From contig CATNEN010000039.1 of assembly GCA_950097015.1 (NCBI GenBank), positions 186,001 to 250,000 of the forward strand: 64,000 bases of DNA, read 5' to 3'. The stretch comes from Macrostomum hystrix (Eukaryota; Platyhelminthes; Macrostomidae). Below are positions 43,160-56,289 of this stretch, in pieces. Within the stretch, counting starts at the first letter, position 1. The number at the start of each line of letters is the position of its first letter. Under the pieces are notes generated by a model that was not told the origin of the DNA, did no database searches, and worked only from the letters and a program-made list of their open reading frames with translations. Made by a program: the position numbers and the translations under genes.

Positions 43160-45757
43160 GCTGTTGCGACTGCCCGGTTTCCCAACGACGAGGGACTCTG
43201 GTCTGGTGCGACTGGTGCGAAGCGGGGCAAAGCGGATGCTGGCATCGCTGCCAGTTCGACGCAAGGATGCGCTTACGCCGAGTCACCTGCTTCAGTTTCT
43301 AGGCTGCCTACCGCTGCAGAGCTGCACCGGGGCTGCCGTCTGGAGCCTCATCCTGTCTGTCAGGCTGGGGGGCCATGCTGAGAGCCGCAAAACTGTGCGC
43401 AAGCAAGCGCCGGCTGGACGGAAAACAGCAACCAGTGCTGGGCGAGACAACACTTGTGGAAATTTACAGTGGAAATCGGAATTGTGCAAGTCAAACATCG
43501 TTTCGTCGTGCTAGAGAAGCTGCACCCAGCACCTGTGATCCTAGGTTGTGACTTCATCGGTCTGCACGACATTTTCATCCATCTTCAAGCAGGCGGCATC
43601 ACTTTCAATCGCTTGAATTTATCAGTACCCATCCGACAAGGCAAGGACGCACCATAAACCTGCAGGCTGGTCTCCGCAGCCTCTGTGCAGATAGAACCAG
43701 GACAACGATGGATCATCCCTCTTAAACCAGCGCAGCTAGCGTCGTGGACGAGATCAGCAGCCCCATGTATTATTACGGGGACGAGACGACAACGCCTTCT
43801 GTTGGCTCGGTACGTTGCCAAGCTGACGGACATCGGCATGGGCCTAGCTGCCATTAACATCGGCGACCAGCCAATCAGCATTAACAGTAGAACTACCAAG
43901 GGGGGAGGATTTCCCCCCCCCCGACAATTTTTTTGCTGCACCCGAACGGAACAATACAAGCGCACGAAACTCAAGAACACGGGCCAACTTTTTGTTGCGC
44001 ATCTTCTGAAACAAGAAACAAGTCGCCAGCTCTTCAGACCGTCGAGATTTTCAATGTTTCTGGCCGAAGGTTCGATTTTTCCCATAAGAGCTAGTGAATT
44101 TCATACACCCCTATACACGAATTTGCACTGCGCCTCAGTGCGGCCTTGCCAGGCCTTCAAAATTTATCAGCATGTCACCCGAATGTGCCTGCACCATCTC
44201 CGTCTTCGATGGTCACCTACCTTTATCTAGACGGAGCAGCTGGAAAAGGCAACCGTCTTAGCTGGAGTCAGCATCGCATCAGCCAAGGAGTCAACTTCAA
44301 CTGCAGTCTGTCTGACTGCTATGGCTGACGCGGCTCAGGTCAACGCCGGGCGGTCAATGCGGAAACAGGACCTTCGGCCTCGCCCCAATTGATAGCGAAG
44401 AGGACAGCAGCAGCGATGAGGCAGCCGACAAAGACCAAGCACCACCGGACAGCAACGTGACACAACCATTTCACAAACTGCAGCTGCGCTACCCAGTCAT
44501 CAGCCCGGTCTTTAGGTAACTGGCCGACGGCAAGTCAAAGTTCAGCGAGCAAGAGCGAGACCGAGTGCCCCCTGAAAGCCTGGTGCTGGCTCAGAAAGCT
44601 CATGAATTGTGCTTTGTGGACGGCACCCTGCACCGACTGTTCAACTCGAAGCCCGTGCCCGTCATGCCCGGCTGCCGTCAACGCGAGGTCATCGACGAGG
44701 TGCACGGCATCGGCCACCTTGGTGAAGTCAAGACGCTGACCAGCTTGAAGATGCGGTACTACTGGCCGAAGATGTCCGAGAGCGTCCGGCTAGTAGTCCG
44801 TTCCTGCGAAGTGTGCCAACGAGCCAAGACACCCGTGATCAAGCGCGCACCGCTGCACTCCAAAACGGCAATAACCGGCTCCTTGCGATCATCGACTAAT
44901 TCAGTAAATGGGTAGAATTGGTGCCGATACCCGACGAGAAAGCAACGACCATCGCCAAGGTACTCTTCAACAACTGGATCGCGCGGTGGGGCGCCCCACA
45001 TGTCCTCCACTTTGATCGGGGCAAGAGCATCGACGGTCGCATCATCCGCAGCATCTGCAACCTGTTGGAGATCAGCAAGACCCGGACGTCCGCTTACCAC
45101 CCGCAGTGTGATGGCCTCGTTGAGCGGTTCCACCGCACACTCCATCACATGTTGCGCTGCCATCTTCAAGGTGTCGACCCACTAGATTGGGAGGACACCT
45201 TGCCGCTCTGCCTCTTGGCTTACAGGAGCAGCATCAACGCGACAACAGGCTTTTCGCCACATTTCCTATTGACTGGCCGGGAGGTCGTGCTGCCGCTGGA
45301 CGTGATCTACAAGCCACCAGAGCCCCCAATGATCGTCGGCCAATACGCAGCAGAAACTATTGACCGGCTGCAGAGCGCCTTCGAGACCGTGCGGAGGTCA
45401 ACGGAGGCAGCTCAGCAGCGTCAGCGGCGTTATTACGACAGGAAAGCCCAGAAGTGGAAGTTCCGCGCCGGCGACGTCGTATGGCTATTCGTACCGCCTG
45501 CTGTACTGTCCAAGACAAACCGCCTGCCACCGAAACATCAGTCACCTTGGACTGGGCCGTTTAAGGTATTGCGCAGGACATCCCCTGTCAACTACCTGGT
45601 GCGGCCTATCAATTACAAGGAGGGCGAGGTCAATGGACGCGTCTTCCACGTCAACAAACTGAAGCGGGCACATCAACGCTGCTTGCAGGATCACGTGCAG
45701 CGCGAAGCTACCAACGACACCAGTAGCGACGTGGTCGACGCCGACTGGGTGCTGTAG
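43160..45757 (+). mobile_element. Decayed Ty3/Gypsy element lacking RT and RNase H
   Basis: Order left to right: a disrupted retropepsin (active-site region about 43320-43340 shows TGAAV without its Asp; the C-terminal half with VILGCDFIG at about 43535-43560 lies in another frame), the post-protease segment (43685-43900), then directly the post-RNase H spacer and H2C2 zinc domain (44525-44850) and integrase. The roughly 500-600 codons for RT and RNase H are absent, so a large internal deletion has occurred. A run of C residues at about 43914 marks a second patch of foreign or scrambled sequence. Neither LTR was identified. The element is inactive. Confidence 0.8.
44562..45757 (+). pseudogene. 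Ty3/Gypsy integrase remnant
   Basis: The H2C2 zinc domain is visible (HGIGHLG, CEVCQRAK). Next the frame shifts and an in-frame stop lies at about 44898-44900, and the segment that would carry the first catalytic Asp is deleted. The frame 44915-45757 then holds the second Asp (HFDRG) and the Glu (CDGLVERF) of the DDE core, the AYHPQ motif, and a C-terminal DNA-binding part with RAGDVVWL and WTGPFKVL. Two of three catalytic acids remain, so the enzyme is dead. No chromodomain is evident after FHVNKLKR. Confidence 0.85.
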
Positions 45758-48304
45758 ATGTGGTGCGTCTGCAGTTGAATTATTGTGTAATCTGCTCTAC
45801 TGAACGTAAATGATTGTGTGATTAGCGCATTTTTCTGGGTGCGCACGGTGTAATTATGCTGCCGTATTTAAAATATTTTTACTCTGGAATCTTACTATAT
45901 ACTTTTACCCAAGTTTTATCTTGTGTCAAAAAGGCATTTTTGGCAAGTGCGTCTGTGATAAAACCCTGCTTAGCACCACACCCATGTATTTTAACCCTCG
46001 TGATAAGGCAATTTTGAGCAGCTGTTGCTCCGTGTGTCCATGAGCGGCCGAGGGGGGTTACTGTAAAATTTTATGCTTGTATTTATTGCAGTTGGCTAAT
46101 ATTCGAGTAACTCTTCATACTCTCTCGTGTATTTTGAATATGCACCGCGTAGTTTTCTGCAAGTTTTTTTGCGTCCGTCTTGCCCAATCGCCGCATTTTA
46201 ATTGTGTGGTTGGTTAGCTGTTTTCGCGCGCGGCTTTGTTTCCAATGACGACATTCTTTGGGGGAGGCTTGTGTAATGTTTAAGGTTTTATTCTTAATTC
46301 GTGCCATTTTACCATTTTACTATTTTGGCTTTTTATTATCTTCCAAATACTTCGATGTATTTTATTGAATATCCTTGAAACTCTTGTCTTTTAGCCTTTA
46401 GTTTAGCAGCCAAATTGTTTTTACCTGATTTGTTTATTCTCAAATATTGGGCTTATTCAAAACTATTAAACAATAACAATAAATCGTGCGTACGTACGCT
46501 TCGGACTTCTTAGACTTTGCTGGGTAAACATCTTACACAATTTAACTAAAATTTGACTGTTGACAAAATAACATATTATTATATTATTAAAATATTATTA
46601 TATATATATATTATATAAATTATATATAAATATATATAAATTATAAATTATATATAAATATAAATATATAAATATAAATATATATAAATATATTTATATA
46701 TATATTTCTCTAAACAAAACTTACATTACTAAGAAAGAAAACTTACTAAACTTTAGAAACATATTTATTTTATGGTATTTTTTTAGTTTTTTGTCTATTG
46801 TCTTTTTGCCTAAATACTTTTGGTGACAGTCATTATATAGGCAGTAAAAATCTGAGAGTCAAATTGAGTCAATCAATTTTTTTCACAAAAATTAGGCCAG
46901 TAAAATTTTAAATTTATGATTTATTTTTATTTTTCTCAATATTTTATGATTACCTAAAAACAATAGTATGACCTAAATTTAGAGCTTGCAGCTCCACTTG
47001 TTATTGGTTTGTTAATGTCAATGATCAAGCACTATTTAAGGCCTATTTAGTATTTTTTAGAAGCATCATGCCAAACAGTGGTGATCCATTTATAAGTTAG
47101 CATATTTTGTGTGTACTAACAATGGTCTATACATGATATAAGTATAGTAGCAATTTAAAGACATTGACTTATATTTGACGCTACTGTCCTAGGGCTAATT
47201 AATCCTACTGCTGTTACCAAAGTTGTTGCAAGGTTATTTTACAATATAGGTAATATTTTACTGAATATCACCAAAGTTGTCGTTGTGCTTATATACTTTT
47301 ATTCAAGTACTGTCTTTATGTCAATTTTATGAATGTCTTTAATTATTTGCTTTATGCACTTCTTATTTCAATTCAAATTGGTACCATTTATGTATTTTAA
47401 TCTGGTAGCGTTATATGTTCAATATGGCCGAAATTTATCTTCTATATTCACTTCTATTTATAACCTTACTGTATTATTTCTATAAGTACTCTTTATCGGT
47501 CTTTATCTGTCTTTATCAGTCTTTTATCACTCTTTATCCATTTTATCACTATCAGTCTTTATCACTCTTCAATTTCTCTTCAATCTATATTCAATTCAAT
47601 CGTCAGTTCAATCTTCAGTCTGTCTTGGGATTTACCTGTGGATCTAGATTTACAGCTCTCCCTTACTCTGTTTACTTCTCTTTTGCAATGTCTCTTTCAA
47701 ATAACTTCAACACGAACACTTCAAGATTCAAGCTTTCTTTACTCTGAACTCCGTCAAATGAGGGTTAATTCTTCTCTCTTTCGCTCATGTGTATTTATAC
47801 TGTTTTCACTCCCCTTCTCCACTTCATTATAACTTTTTATATTTTGGTGCATTCAGTGCATCAAAACAAATGCATTTTAACAAATTGAAGTGTATTCAAA
47901 CAAAAATTAGCATATTTCAAAGAAAATAAACATAGCCCTATCTCACTACAATAGGAAAATTAAAGTAGCTGAGATTTGCTTTACACATATTTATATTTTT
48001 ATTAATACCTTTATAACTAGATATTTCAAATGTAGCATGTATCATCATTACTAATCTTAATACAACTATGCCCATAACTTGACCATAATAAATGGTTACA
48101 TAAATATATACAAGCAAGCAAGATGTGACAGTTGGTAAATATAATATTAGTATTTTGTCAGAGCTAAGCAAGAAGAACAGTTAAGATATCTGACATTGTG
48201 GTCATTTATATTCTCTATGTTAATATATTTAGCTGTAGGTAGTATAATTAAAATTTAAATAAACTTGCAGAAGTTCCAAGCGGGGCCACTACTAGCTGCT
48301 ATCA
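45758..48304. other. AT-rich spacer with microsatellites
   Basis: 46578-46716 is almost pure A/T with (TA)n and (ATAAAT)n runs. 47490-47600 is a TCTTTATCA-type low-complexity tract. A 3' LTR could lie in 45760-46060 but was not delimited. An acceptor-like ACTTGCAG at about 48264-48271 precedes the FAR start codon by some 33 bp. Confidence 0.5.
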
Positions 48305-51300
48305 ATGAGTGCAGAGCCAAGAACCAAGGAAAGTGGGCTAGGCAGTCATGAACCGACCATGCAGTCTAGTTTCCAGTCAATCAGCGAGTTCTATGCCGGC
48401 AAGGCAGTGCTCATTACTGGCATCACTGGCTTCCTTGGCAAGGTGTTGCTAGAGAAGCTGCTCTGGTCCTGCCCACAGATTGATCGCATCTTTGCCCTAA
48501 TTCGGCCGAAGCGCAGCGAGTCCATCGAGACGCGGCTGGACTCACTGCTGTCGTGCAAGCTCTTCGACCGGCTACGCAGGGACCGGCCCGACTTCCGAGC
48601 TCAAATCTCGCCACTGCAGGTCAGGCTGAATGATATTAGAGTTTTCTTAGATTGACTAATACCTTGCCTGAACTGAGTTGAATGACAAATGTGGACTCAT
48701 ACTGTACTCACCAGGGTGACCTTTTTGAGCCGGGTCTGGGACTGAGCAGTGAGGACACGGAGCTGCTTACTGGCTGCGTTAGTATCGTCTTCCACAGCGC
48801 TGCAACTGTCCGCTTCGACGAGCACCTGAAGATTGCCGTTCAGATGAACCTGGAGGGCCCGAAAAAGGTGGCGGAGCTGTGCGAGCGAATGACCCACCTG
48901 GAGGCGCTAGTGCACGTGTCTACCGCCTATGCGAACTGCGACCGTGGAGTAGTGGAAGAGGCCGTGTACCCGCCTGAGATACATCCACAGAAACTGCTGG
49001 ACGCTATAGAATGGATGGACGATGGCGTACTAGAGCAGGTGTGATTTTGGATGGGACTGAAGCCAATGTGGTGCGGCATATGTTTTGCAAAATCTGGATT
49101 TTTGTTGGTCAAAAAGAAAAGGCTTTAGGATCATTGAAAAAGGAGAATTCTTTTCTTTACTTGACTGAGTCCATCGACTAATGACTAATGACTTTGACTA
49201 ATGACTAATGACTAATGGTCTTTTAGTAGTCCATTAACAGTAGAAAAACCACGGGGTGTATCAAAATACCAACATTTATCTTTTTTCTGTATCCTAAAAT
49301 ATTCCACCAACACGAAATTTCATAATGTAATCATATCGACTATCATTGTTAACTATTTTAGTTTGAATAAATGGTACTTTTTTCATTTCCTAATTACTAT
49401 TGATTCGCTATTCAACCTTATACAGCGCAATGTTTCTTGTTCTTGTCACCGAGGTCTTCGACAAGAATTGCTGAATACCTCGACAATGCTAACTCGGACG
49501 GCTTTGAAAATTAGTTCATCGTAACGGGAGCAAAAATTGAATTGAATCGGTCATTCGGTTTGGGAGCTGTCGTGAAGTATGCAGTTGGTATTTGAAATAC
49601 CCCCGTGGTCTTTCCCAGGTGGAAAAATAGCGTGGCCTTTCTACCGTTAAGCCAATCTCGTGAATCCAGAGTAAATGAAAAGCTAATAAAACGTTGGAAT
49701 TTTGTTCAGCTCTAGATACAACAAGGGTCTATCGAACTATGTAAAATGATTTTTTGTTGGCCGAAATAAACTTAAAAAATCGCACCCGCCGCCATAGTTT
49801 GTTTATCTACAGCAATTCATTTATGACCATCATGTCGTCCTGGTAGGTGACTCCCCGCCTACTGGGCCAGAAGCCAAACACATACACCTTCACAAAGCAG
49901 CTCGCCGAGTTCTATCTGACGGACCGCTTTCCCCAATTGCCTATCGTGATTGTGCGGCCGTCCATTGTCGGTGCCAGCTGGCAGGAGCCGCTGCCAGGCT
50001 GGGTGGACAACTTTAACGGCCCGACTGGCGTCTTCGCAGCAATCAGCAAGGGTTTACTCCGCATGATGCAGGGTGACGTCCGCTGCAAGGCCGACATAAT
50101 CCCAGTAGACATCGCCACAAATATTCTCATTGCTAGCGTGTGGCACTTCCGCCTGTTTGCCAGGCATGCTACCGTTTACAATGCTGGCGTAGGGCCTGGC
50201 AACCAGCTCACCTGGGGCCATGTCGAGCGTATCGCTCCGGAATACTTCATGTGCAACCCAACGCAGAGTGTCATCCGCCTGCCCAAGGCAAGCTTTACCA
50301 CCAACTCGCTGTGGTGTAGCATTAACTGGCTGTTCAACCACCAACTACCTGCTTGCCTCATGGACCTGTGGATGTACGCCTGCGGCCGCAGGGCGGTGTA
50401 AGTTTCTTCACTTCCATTGCCATCCAGAAAGTTCTTAGCAGTAGGAATTCCCAGCTGGTATTCTAGTTCCAAATACAGGATTTCCCTATAACAGTTTTTG
50501 CTGCGCCTGTTTGAATACCAGTAGGCAATTAAAGCTTGGATGAATGCAGACACGTTGTCAACTAGCTGATGTCTTCAAATTTAACGAGGTGCGCGAGGTT
50601 CTCTACTGAGGTGCACTGCTGATCGGCGTACATGTACTAAATAATGGGGGGTCAGACATTGTGGAGAGGTGGTTGGTTACTCTCGTGTTCGTTTGTCTAA
50701 TTTAAAACCGACGAGTTGCAAGTTATAGAACAAATTTTGAGGTGTCAAAAAGTAATACTTCTGAGTTGAAATCTGCTTGCCATGTTATATCAGGTTATGA
50801 AAATCCTTGCGTAGGTAGTGCAAGACGTCTATAGCATTATCCCGCCTCCCTCTTTAGCTTTGTCCGAGTGTCCAACCGAATCAGAAAATCGACCCGGTCA
50901 CTGGACTACTTTACCAGTCGCGAGTGGGTCTTCAACAACACCAATGTGCTCAGCGCTATGGAACGGATGTCCCCATCTGACAGACTTGTGAGCTTACTGC
51001 TTCTAGCTTTTGCCCCTTTCCTGCCAGGGTCTGACTGACCAGCACCTCTGCCAGGGTCTGACTCATTATTGCAGTTTTTTCTGCTAGAATTCACTGACTG
51101 ACGCTCTCATCCTTCGGACAGGCCCCCCTAAAGTTTTTCTCTGTTGCAATTCCTTTGTTGTCTTATTTTGCTTACTTACAAAAATTGATGGCTGAAGTTT
51201 CGAATTGAATTCAAACTTGCAGTTCTTGCCCTCACCACATTCACTTCGGTATAATCTCATAATTACATTTACTTAATCTTACTTATTGCTCTCAGTCACA

Positions 51301-53619
51301 GCCTGTACGATAACTCAACGCAATTATCCTCCTGCCTATAGGAGTTTGACTGCGACGCTTCCAAGGTTGACTGGCGCCTCTACCTGGAGCGCTACTGCAC
51401 CGGTGTAAAACATTACGCGCTGAAGGAGGACCTCGATGACAACGGTTCTGCTAGGGCCCACATCAGGAAGTAAGTGGCACACTTTGGCAACCTCATACAT
51501 GCAGCATCTGTCACTTCCGTTGCAGTCCCGCTCGGACACTCACCGTCTTGGCTCAGTTACACACAGTCTGCCAAAGTCTCACAGATTGACACTCAGGTGA
51601 TACCCGAGCCCCGCCTTGGCTCAGTTACACACAGTCTGCCAAAGTCTCACAGATTTACACTCAGGTGATACCCGAGCAACGCCTTGGCTCAGTTACACGC
51701 AGTCTGCCAAAGTCTCACAGATTGACACTCAGTTGATACCCGAGCCCCGCCTTGGCTCAGTTACACGCAGTCTGCCAAAGTCTCACAGATTGACACTCAG
51801 GTGATACCCGAGCCCCGCCTTGGCTCAGTTACACGCAGTCTGCCAAAGTCTCACAGATTGACACTCAGGTGATACCCGAGCCCCGCCTTGGCTCAGTTAC
51901 ACGCAGTCTGCCAAAGTCTCACAGATTGACACTCAGGTGATACCCGAGCCCCGCCTTGGCTCAGTTACACACAGTCTGCCAAAGTCTCACAGATTGACAC
52001 TCAGGTGATACCCGAGCCCCGCCTTGGCTCAGTTACACACAGTCTGCCAAAGTCTCACAGATTTACACTCAGTTGATACCCGAGCCCCGCCTTGGCTCAG
52101 TTACACGCAGTCTGCCAAAGTCTCACAGATTGACACTCAGGTGATACCCGAGCCCCGCCTTGGCTCAGTTACACACAGTCTGCCAAAGTCTCACAGATTG
52201 ACACTCAGGTGATACCCGAGCAACGCCTTGGCTCAGTTACACGCAGTCTGCCAAAGTCTCACAGATTGACACTCAGTTGATACCCGAGCCCCGCCTTGGC
52301 TCAGTTACACGCAGTCTGCCAAAGTCTCACAGATTGACACTCAGGTGATACCCGAGCCCCGCCTTGGCTCAGTTACACACAGTCTGCCAAAGTCTCACAG
52401 ATTTACACTCAGTTGATACCCGAGCCCCGCCTTGGCTCAGTTACACACAGTCTGCCAAAGTCTCACAGATTGACACTCAGGTGATACCCGAGCAACGCCT
52501 TGGCTCAGTTACACGCAGTCTGCCAAAGTCTCACAGATTGACACTCAGTTGATACCCGAGCCCCGCCTTGGCTCAGTTACACGCAGTCTGCCAAAGTCTC
52601 ACAGATTGACACTCAGGTGATACCCGAGCCCCGCCTTGGCTCAGTTACACACAGTCTGCCAAAGTCTCACAGATTGACACTCAGTTGATACCCGAGCCCC
52701 GCCTTGGCTCAGTTACACGCAGTCTGCCAAAGTCTCACAGATTGACACTCAGGTGATACCCGAGCCCCGCCTTGGCTCAGTTACACACAGTCTGCCAAAG
52801 TCTCACAGATTTACACTCAGGTGATACCCGAGCCCCGCCTTGGCTCAGTTACACACAGTCTGCCAAAGTCTCACAGATTTACACTCAGGTGATACCCGAG
52901 CCCCGCCTTGGCTCAGTTACACACAGTCTGCCAAAGTCTCACAGATTTACACTCAGGTGATACCCGAGCCCCGCCTTGGCTCAGTTACACGCAGTCTGCC
53001 AAAGTCTCACAGATTGACACTCAGGTGATACCCGAGCCCCGCCTTGGCTCAGTTACACACAGTCTGCCAAAGTCTCACAGATTGACACTCAGTTGATACC
53101 CGAGCCCCGCCTTGGCTCAGTTACACGCAGTCTGCCAAAGTCTCACAGATTGACACTCAGGTGATACCCGAGCCCCGCCTTGGCTCAGTTACACACAGTC
53201 TGCCAAAGTCTCACAGATTTACACTCAGGTGATACCCGAGCCCCGCCTTGGCTCAGTTACACACAGTCTGCCAAAGTCTCACAGATTTACACTCAGGTGA
53301 TACCCGAGCCCCGCCTTGGCTCAGTTACACACAGTCTGCCAAAGTCTCACAGATTGACACTCAGGTGATACCCGAGCCCCGCCTTGGCTCAGTTACACAC
53401 AGTCTGCCAAAGTCTCACAGATTGACACTCAGTTGATACCCGAGCCCCGCCTTGGCTCACAGGCTACAGCGCCTGTCGCTGATATGGAACGTGCTACTCT
53501 GCGTGCTCGTGTGGCGTTTTACCCTTAAACGGGTGCCTCTGGCGCACACCATGTGGGTGCTGATGCTGAACTTGGCCATGTCGCTATTCGAGAAGCTGCC
53601 CCGCTTAGCCCGCTCGTGA
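48305..53619 (+). CDS. FAR: Fatty acyl-CoA reductase (alcohol-forming)
   Basis: Reduces long-chain acyl-CoA to fatty alcohol with NADPH, for ether lipids and wax esters, at the peroxisomal or ER membrane. Six exons: 48305-48619, 48715-49038, 49847-50397, 50858-50987, 51342-51469, 53463-53619; phases agree throughout, total 534 aa, near the usual ~515. The NAD(P)-binding loop GITGFLG is at residues 39-45. The catalytic YxxxK is Y226-K230 in YTFTKQLAE. IVRPSIVGASWQEPLPGWVDN and KADIIPVDIATN are typical of the SDR/FAR core. Exons 4-6 form the FAR_C region, ending in two hydrophobic segments (LIWNVLLCVLVW, MWVLMLNLAMSLF) that suit a tail anchor. AATAAA at 54062 is the likely poly(A) signal. The last intron is nearly all satellite DNA, with the acceptor at its very edge. 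Confidence 0.93.
51548..53460 (+). repeat. 68-bp satellite filling FAR intron 5, ~28 copies
   Basis: The unit contains GGCTCAGTTACAC(A/G)CAGTC, TGCCAAAGTCTCACAGATT, GACACTCAG(G/T)TGATACC and CGAGCCCCGCCTT. Variation is limited to a few diagnostic sites (A/G, G/T in ATTGACAC or ATTTACAC, GTGATA or TTGATA, CCCC or CAAC). The last unit runs into CTTGGCTCACAG, which is the exon 6 acceptor. Every unit also offers an internal AG (TCTCACAG), and the GTGATA variants offer a donor 12 bases later. Confidence 0.97.
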
Positions 53620-54978
53620 TCGGCTTGAAGCCTTGCACCCTTAAAACTGCATGATGGAACACTGCGCAGTCGTCTGCGACTTATACTATCCTAGTCTGTT
53701 TAGTACTTTTTACGTTAGTAATATTTTCGGAACTTCATATTTTGATTAGATGTATCCGTATTTACACTTAGTCCTATCTGTCATGTCAGTTTTGCTTTTT
53801 GAGGCTTCTATCCTTTTTTCTTTAAGCGCTCTGCAGCCGTTCACAAAAGTTTCATATTCGTGTTTCCTACAGCCCTGCCGTTACCACTGTCAGTCGTGAC
53901 ACCAGCACAAGCCTTTTGTCGTTTAGTAGCTTTTTGTCCCACTCACTGGAGTTGCAGGACTCTGTTTACTTCATTTTTACTTTCTTTTCCGTTTTTTCTC
54001 CTTGTTATTTTTGTCTAGCTTACTTTTTTATTTGCTTTTTTACCTTTTTACAAGCAGTTGAAATAAACAAAATGAAAATTTGCAACTTTAGTAATACATT
54101 TTGTTCTGATGTTTTGTTACTCGCTACTGTTGAGTAGTTGCTGAGATAGTTTAAAGAATATTTTTAGTAAGCAAGTTGCGCCCCAAACTTTTCTGGTATA
54201 TCTATCTATATCTACTTGTCTCTGAATCCGTTTGCTCTCATTCGATTTTCTCTCGTAGGTCTTACAATTAGATTCTCAAATATACTTTCTTGTCTCTAAT
54301 GCCCATATCTCCTTTTGGTCGAGCTGTCTATCGGATTAATGTTTTCTGCTCGTAATTGTAAGCCAGTCGTCGTCAATCTATTAGTTAAAATCCGTATAAG
54401 TTCGTTGTGTTTTGGCATTTCGTCTGTATTTTCATTCGACAGCCATGCTGAAAAAATGTAGAACTATAGTTATAACGTATAATTAATTATACCTTTAATC
54501 TATTCTGGAATAATTTCATTGTCTTATTGCGCAACTTAAAGTCGGATTCAGTTCTTCAGTTTTTCATTTGCAGTTTTCAGGCAAGTGAAGAAATTACGCG
54601 CATACATTAAAGAATCAAGTATAAATTTAGTTTTAAGAATTGTACTTCTTATCAATGCAGGTAGTAGAGCAAGGAAATTATCGTTGCAAGTTGCAACTGA
54701 GAGAGCATATGCATATCAAATTTAAAAGCTGTGGAGATAAAAATCTGTTGGATCTTTCTGGAAATGTTGCCTTAATCGCAGTCCGTATCACATGAGTAGC
54801 CATAATCTGATACAACAGCACATTGTGAACAATATCATCCAATCAGCGTCCATTTGTATAAAGGGTAAAATCTAATGCTGCTGCGGTCTGCGGTGTTTGT
54901 CGAAAAAAAAATTGTAAACGGCATGCTCTCTAGTTTGTTTACTTGTAGAAACATATACGTACGAGACCTGCTTTTGCA
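53620..54978. other. FAR 3' UTR and spacer
   Basis: The FAR poly(A) signal is at 54062-54067. The rest is T-rich, with no gene seen. Confidence 0.5.
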
Positions 54979-55724
54979 TCAGAACTTAAAGGTGCATTTT
55001 TGCTTGAAGTTCGCTGCTGCTTGTGGCTCTCGATGCCTCTTGTTGTGTAGCTGTAGGTGGTCAGAGCGCGTGAACTGCTTCGGGCACAGCTGACAGCGGT
55101 ATGGCCGATCGCCCGTGTGGATCCGTTGGTGCCGGACTAACTCGTCTGACCGTGGAAAAGCCCAGCCACAGTTTGCCCACTGACACGCGAATGGGCGCTC
55201 CTCTATGGGAAGGCAAAAAGGCAGCAATCAGACATGAGTTTTAGTACTTGCATGGTGTTTTAGTAATGCTCGCACCAAAATACTTGCAGATGCCGTCTGT
55301 TTGGATTTTAATCAACTAAAAACTCACCTGAGTGAGATCGCAGATGCGTCTTTAGGTGCGAATTCTTCAGGTATGCTTTACTGCAGCCACTGTGAGGGCA
55401 TATGAAATTCCTCGGTCGCTCGTCCATGGTTGCCGCAGTCGGTGGTCCAGACGAGCAGCAACTGCTGCCGGATTCGCCTGTTCCAATGGTGCTGCACTCG
55501 GACAGGGTGCTCAGACAGTCGTCCAGAGTCAGTAAGCGCTGCCAGTTAGCGTCGCTGTCCATCAGCAGTGTCTCCAACACTTCCTGCCGACAAGAGGCCT
55601 CGGGTAAGAGGTTCCTACCGACCTCCACCTCCTCCCAGTACATCTCGACAGTCTCCGGCCGAGTGCAAGGCTCTTCTTTAATATAGAGCTGATGCTGATT
55701 GCTGCTAGCCTCTATAGAGTGCAT
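54979..55724 (-). CDS. klf: Krueppel-like factor (KLF), three C2H2 fingers
   Basis: DNA-binding transcription factor of the Sp/KLF group, which binds CACCC/GC boxes. Minus-strand exons 55328-55724 (ATG at 55724) and 54979-55202 join in phase 1 (GTGAGT donor, TTCCCATAG acceptor), 206 aa. Finger 1 [20 protein letters not shown] lies at the end of exon 1; finger 2 [20 protein letters not shown] and finger 3 [20 protein letters not shown] are in exon 2. The RSDELVRH and RSDHLQLH helices and the DRPYRC linker are diagnostic of KLFs. The N-terminus is acidic and has YIKEEP, a consensus SUMO site common in KLFs. The inter-finger link across the splice is S-E-E-R-P rather than T-G-E-K-P. The protein is short for the family and appears complete. 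Confidence 0.92.
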
Positions 55725-55833
55725 TTTACCCGGACTACTGGCTGCAGAAGTCGCCTAACGACGCTGACGGTTTATTTTATAATATTTACTCTCGGACTCA
55801 AGCACTCGCATTTTGCGGCATGGTGGTCCCCTT

Positions 55834-55856
55834 CTATATATGCTACTGGGGGAGGG
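55834..55856 (-). promoter_or_regulatory. TATA box and C-rich box of the KLF gene
   Basis: On the minus strand CCCTCCCCCAG (plus 55846-55856) is followed by CATATATAG (TATA at 55834-55842), about 110 bp before the ATG at 55724. A start site near 55805 would follow. The C-rich box resembles Sp/KLF binding sites, so autoregulation is conceivable. Confidence 0.5.
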
Positions 55857-55859
55857 TGC

Positions 55860-56289
55860 AAAAAACACTGAAGGAGAGAGACAATAACAGAGGGTTGGCG
55901 GTGTGTTTAAAAATGCGTGACCATAGCCAACAATAGCAATGTCACGGCATTACTTGTGTCACGCAGCCAAAATGAAATGCTGAAATTCTGTAATACTTAG
56001 TAGCCTGAAGGAAGTACTAAGTCGCAAGCATTGGTTCGTGACTTCAAGTCCATTTGTGAGATTAAGATACCATCGGGAGTAGAGATTTTCGCTGGCTTCG
56101 AAACATGGATTTGCGAATCGGATTCCGGAGGCCCGCTAGTGATGGCACTCTCCTTATGCCAATTTCAGGCTGCAAGTTGACTCTACTCGCATGTGCACTC
56201 TATACTTATGCCAGTTGCAGGCTGACTCCCCACGGGTTCTTCATCCTGTCATCAATGGCGACTTATATACATACTTCTGCGGGGCATCA
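55860..56289. other. Spacer, no gene seen
   Basis: Upstream of the KLF promoter; no frame apart from the entry to the 36-bp array. Confidence 0.4.

Noticed and set aside
47415..47832. Hydrophobic frames of 64-110 codons
   Set aside because: T-rich low-complexity DNA (TCTTTATCA repeats) gives spurious Phe/Leu/Ser-rich peptides.
51548..53460. CRISPR array suggested by regular repeats
   Set aside because: Units are contiguous with no unique spacers, inside an intron of an animal gene.
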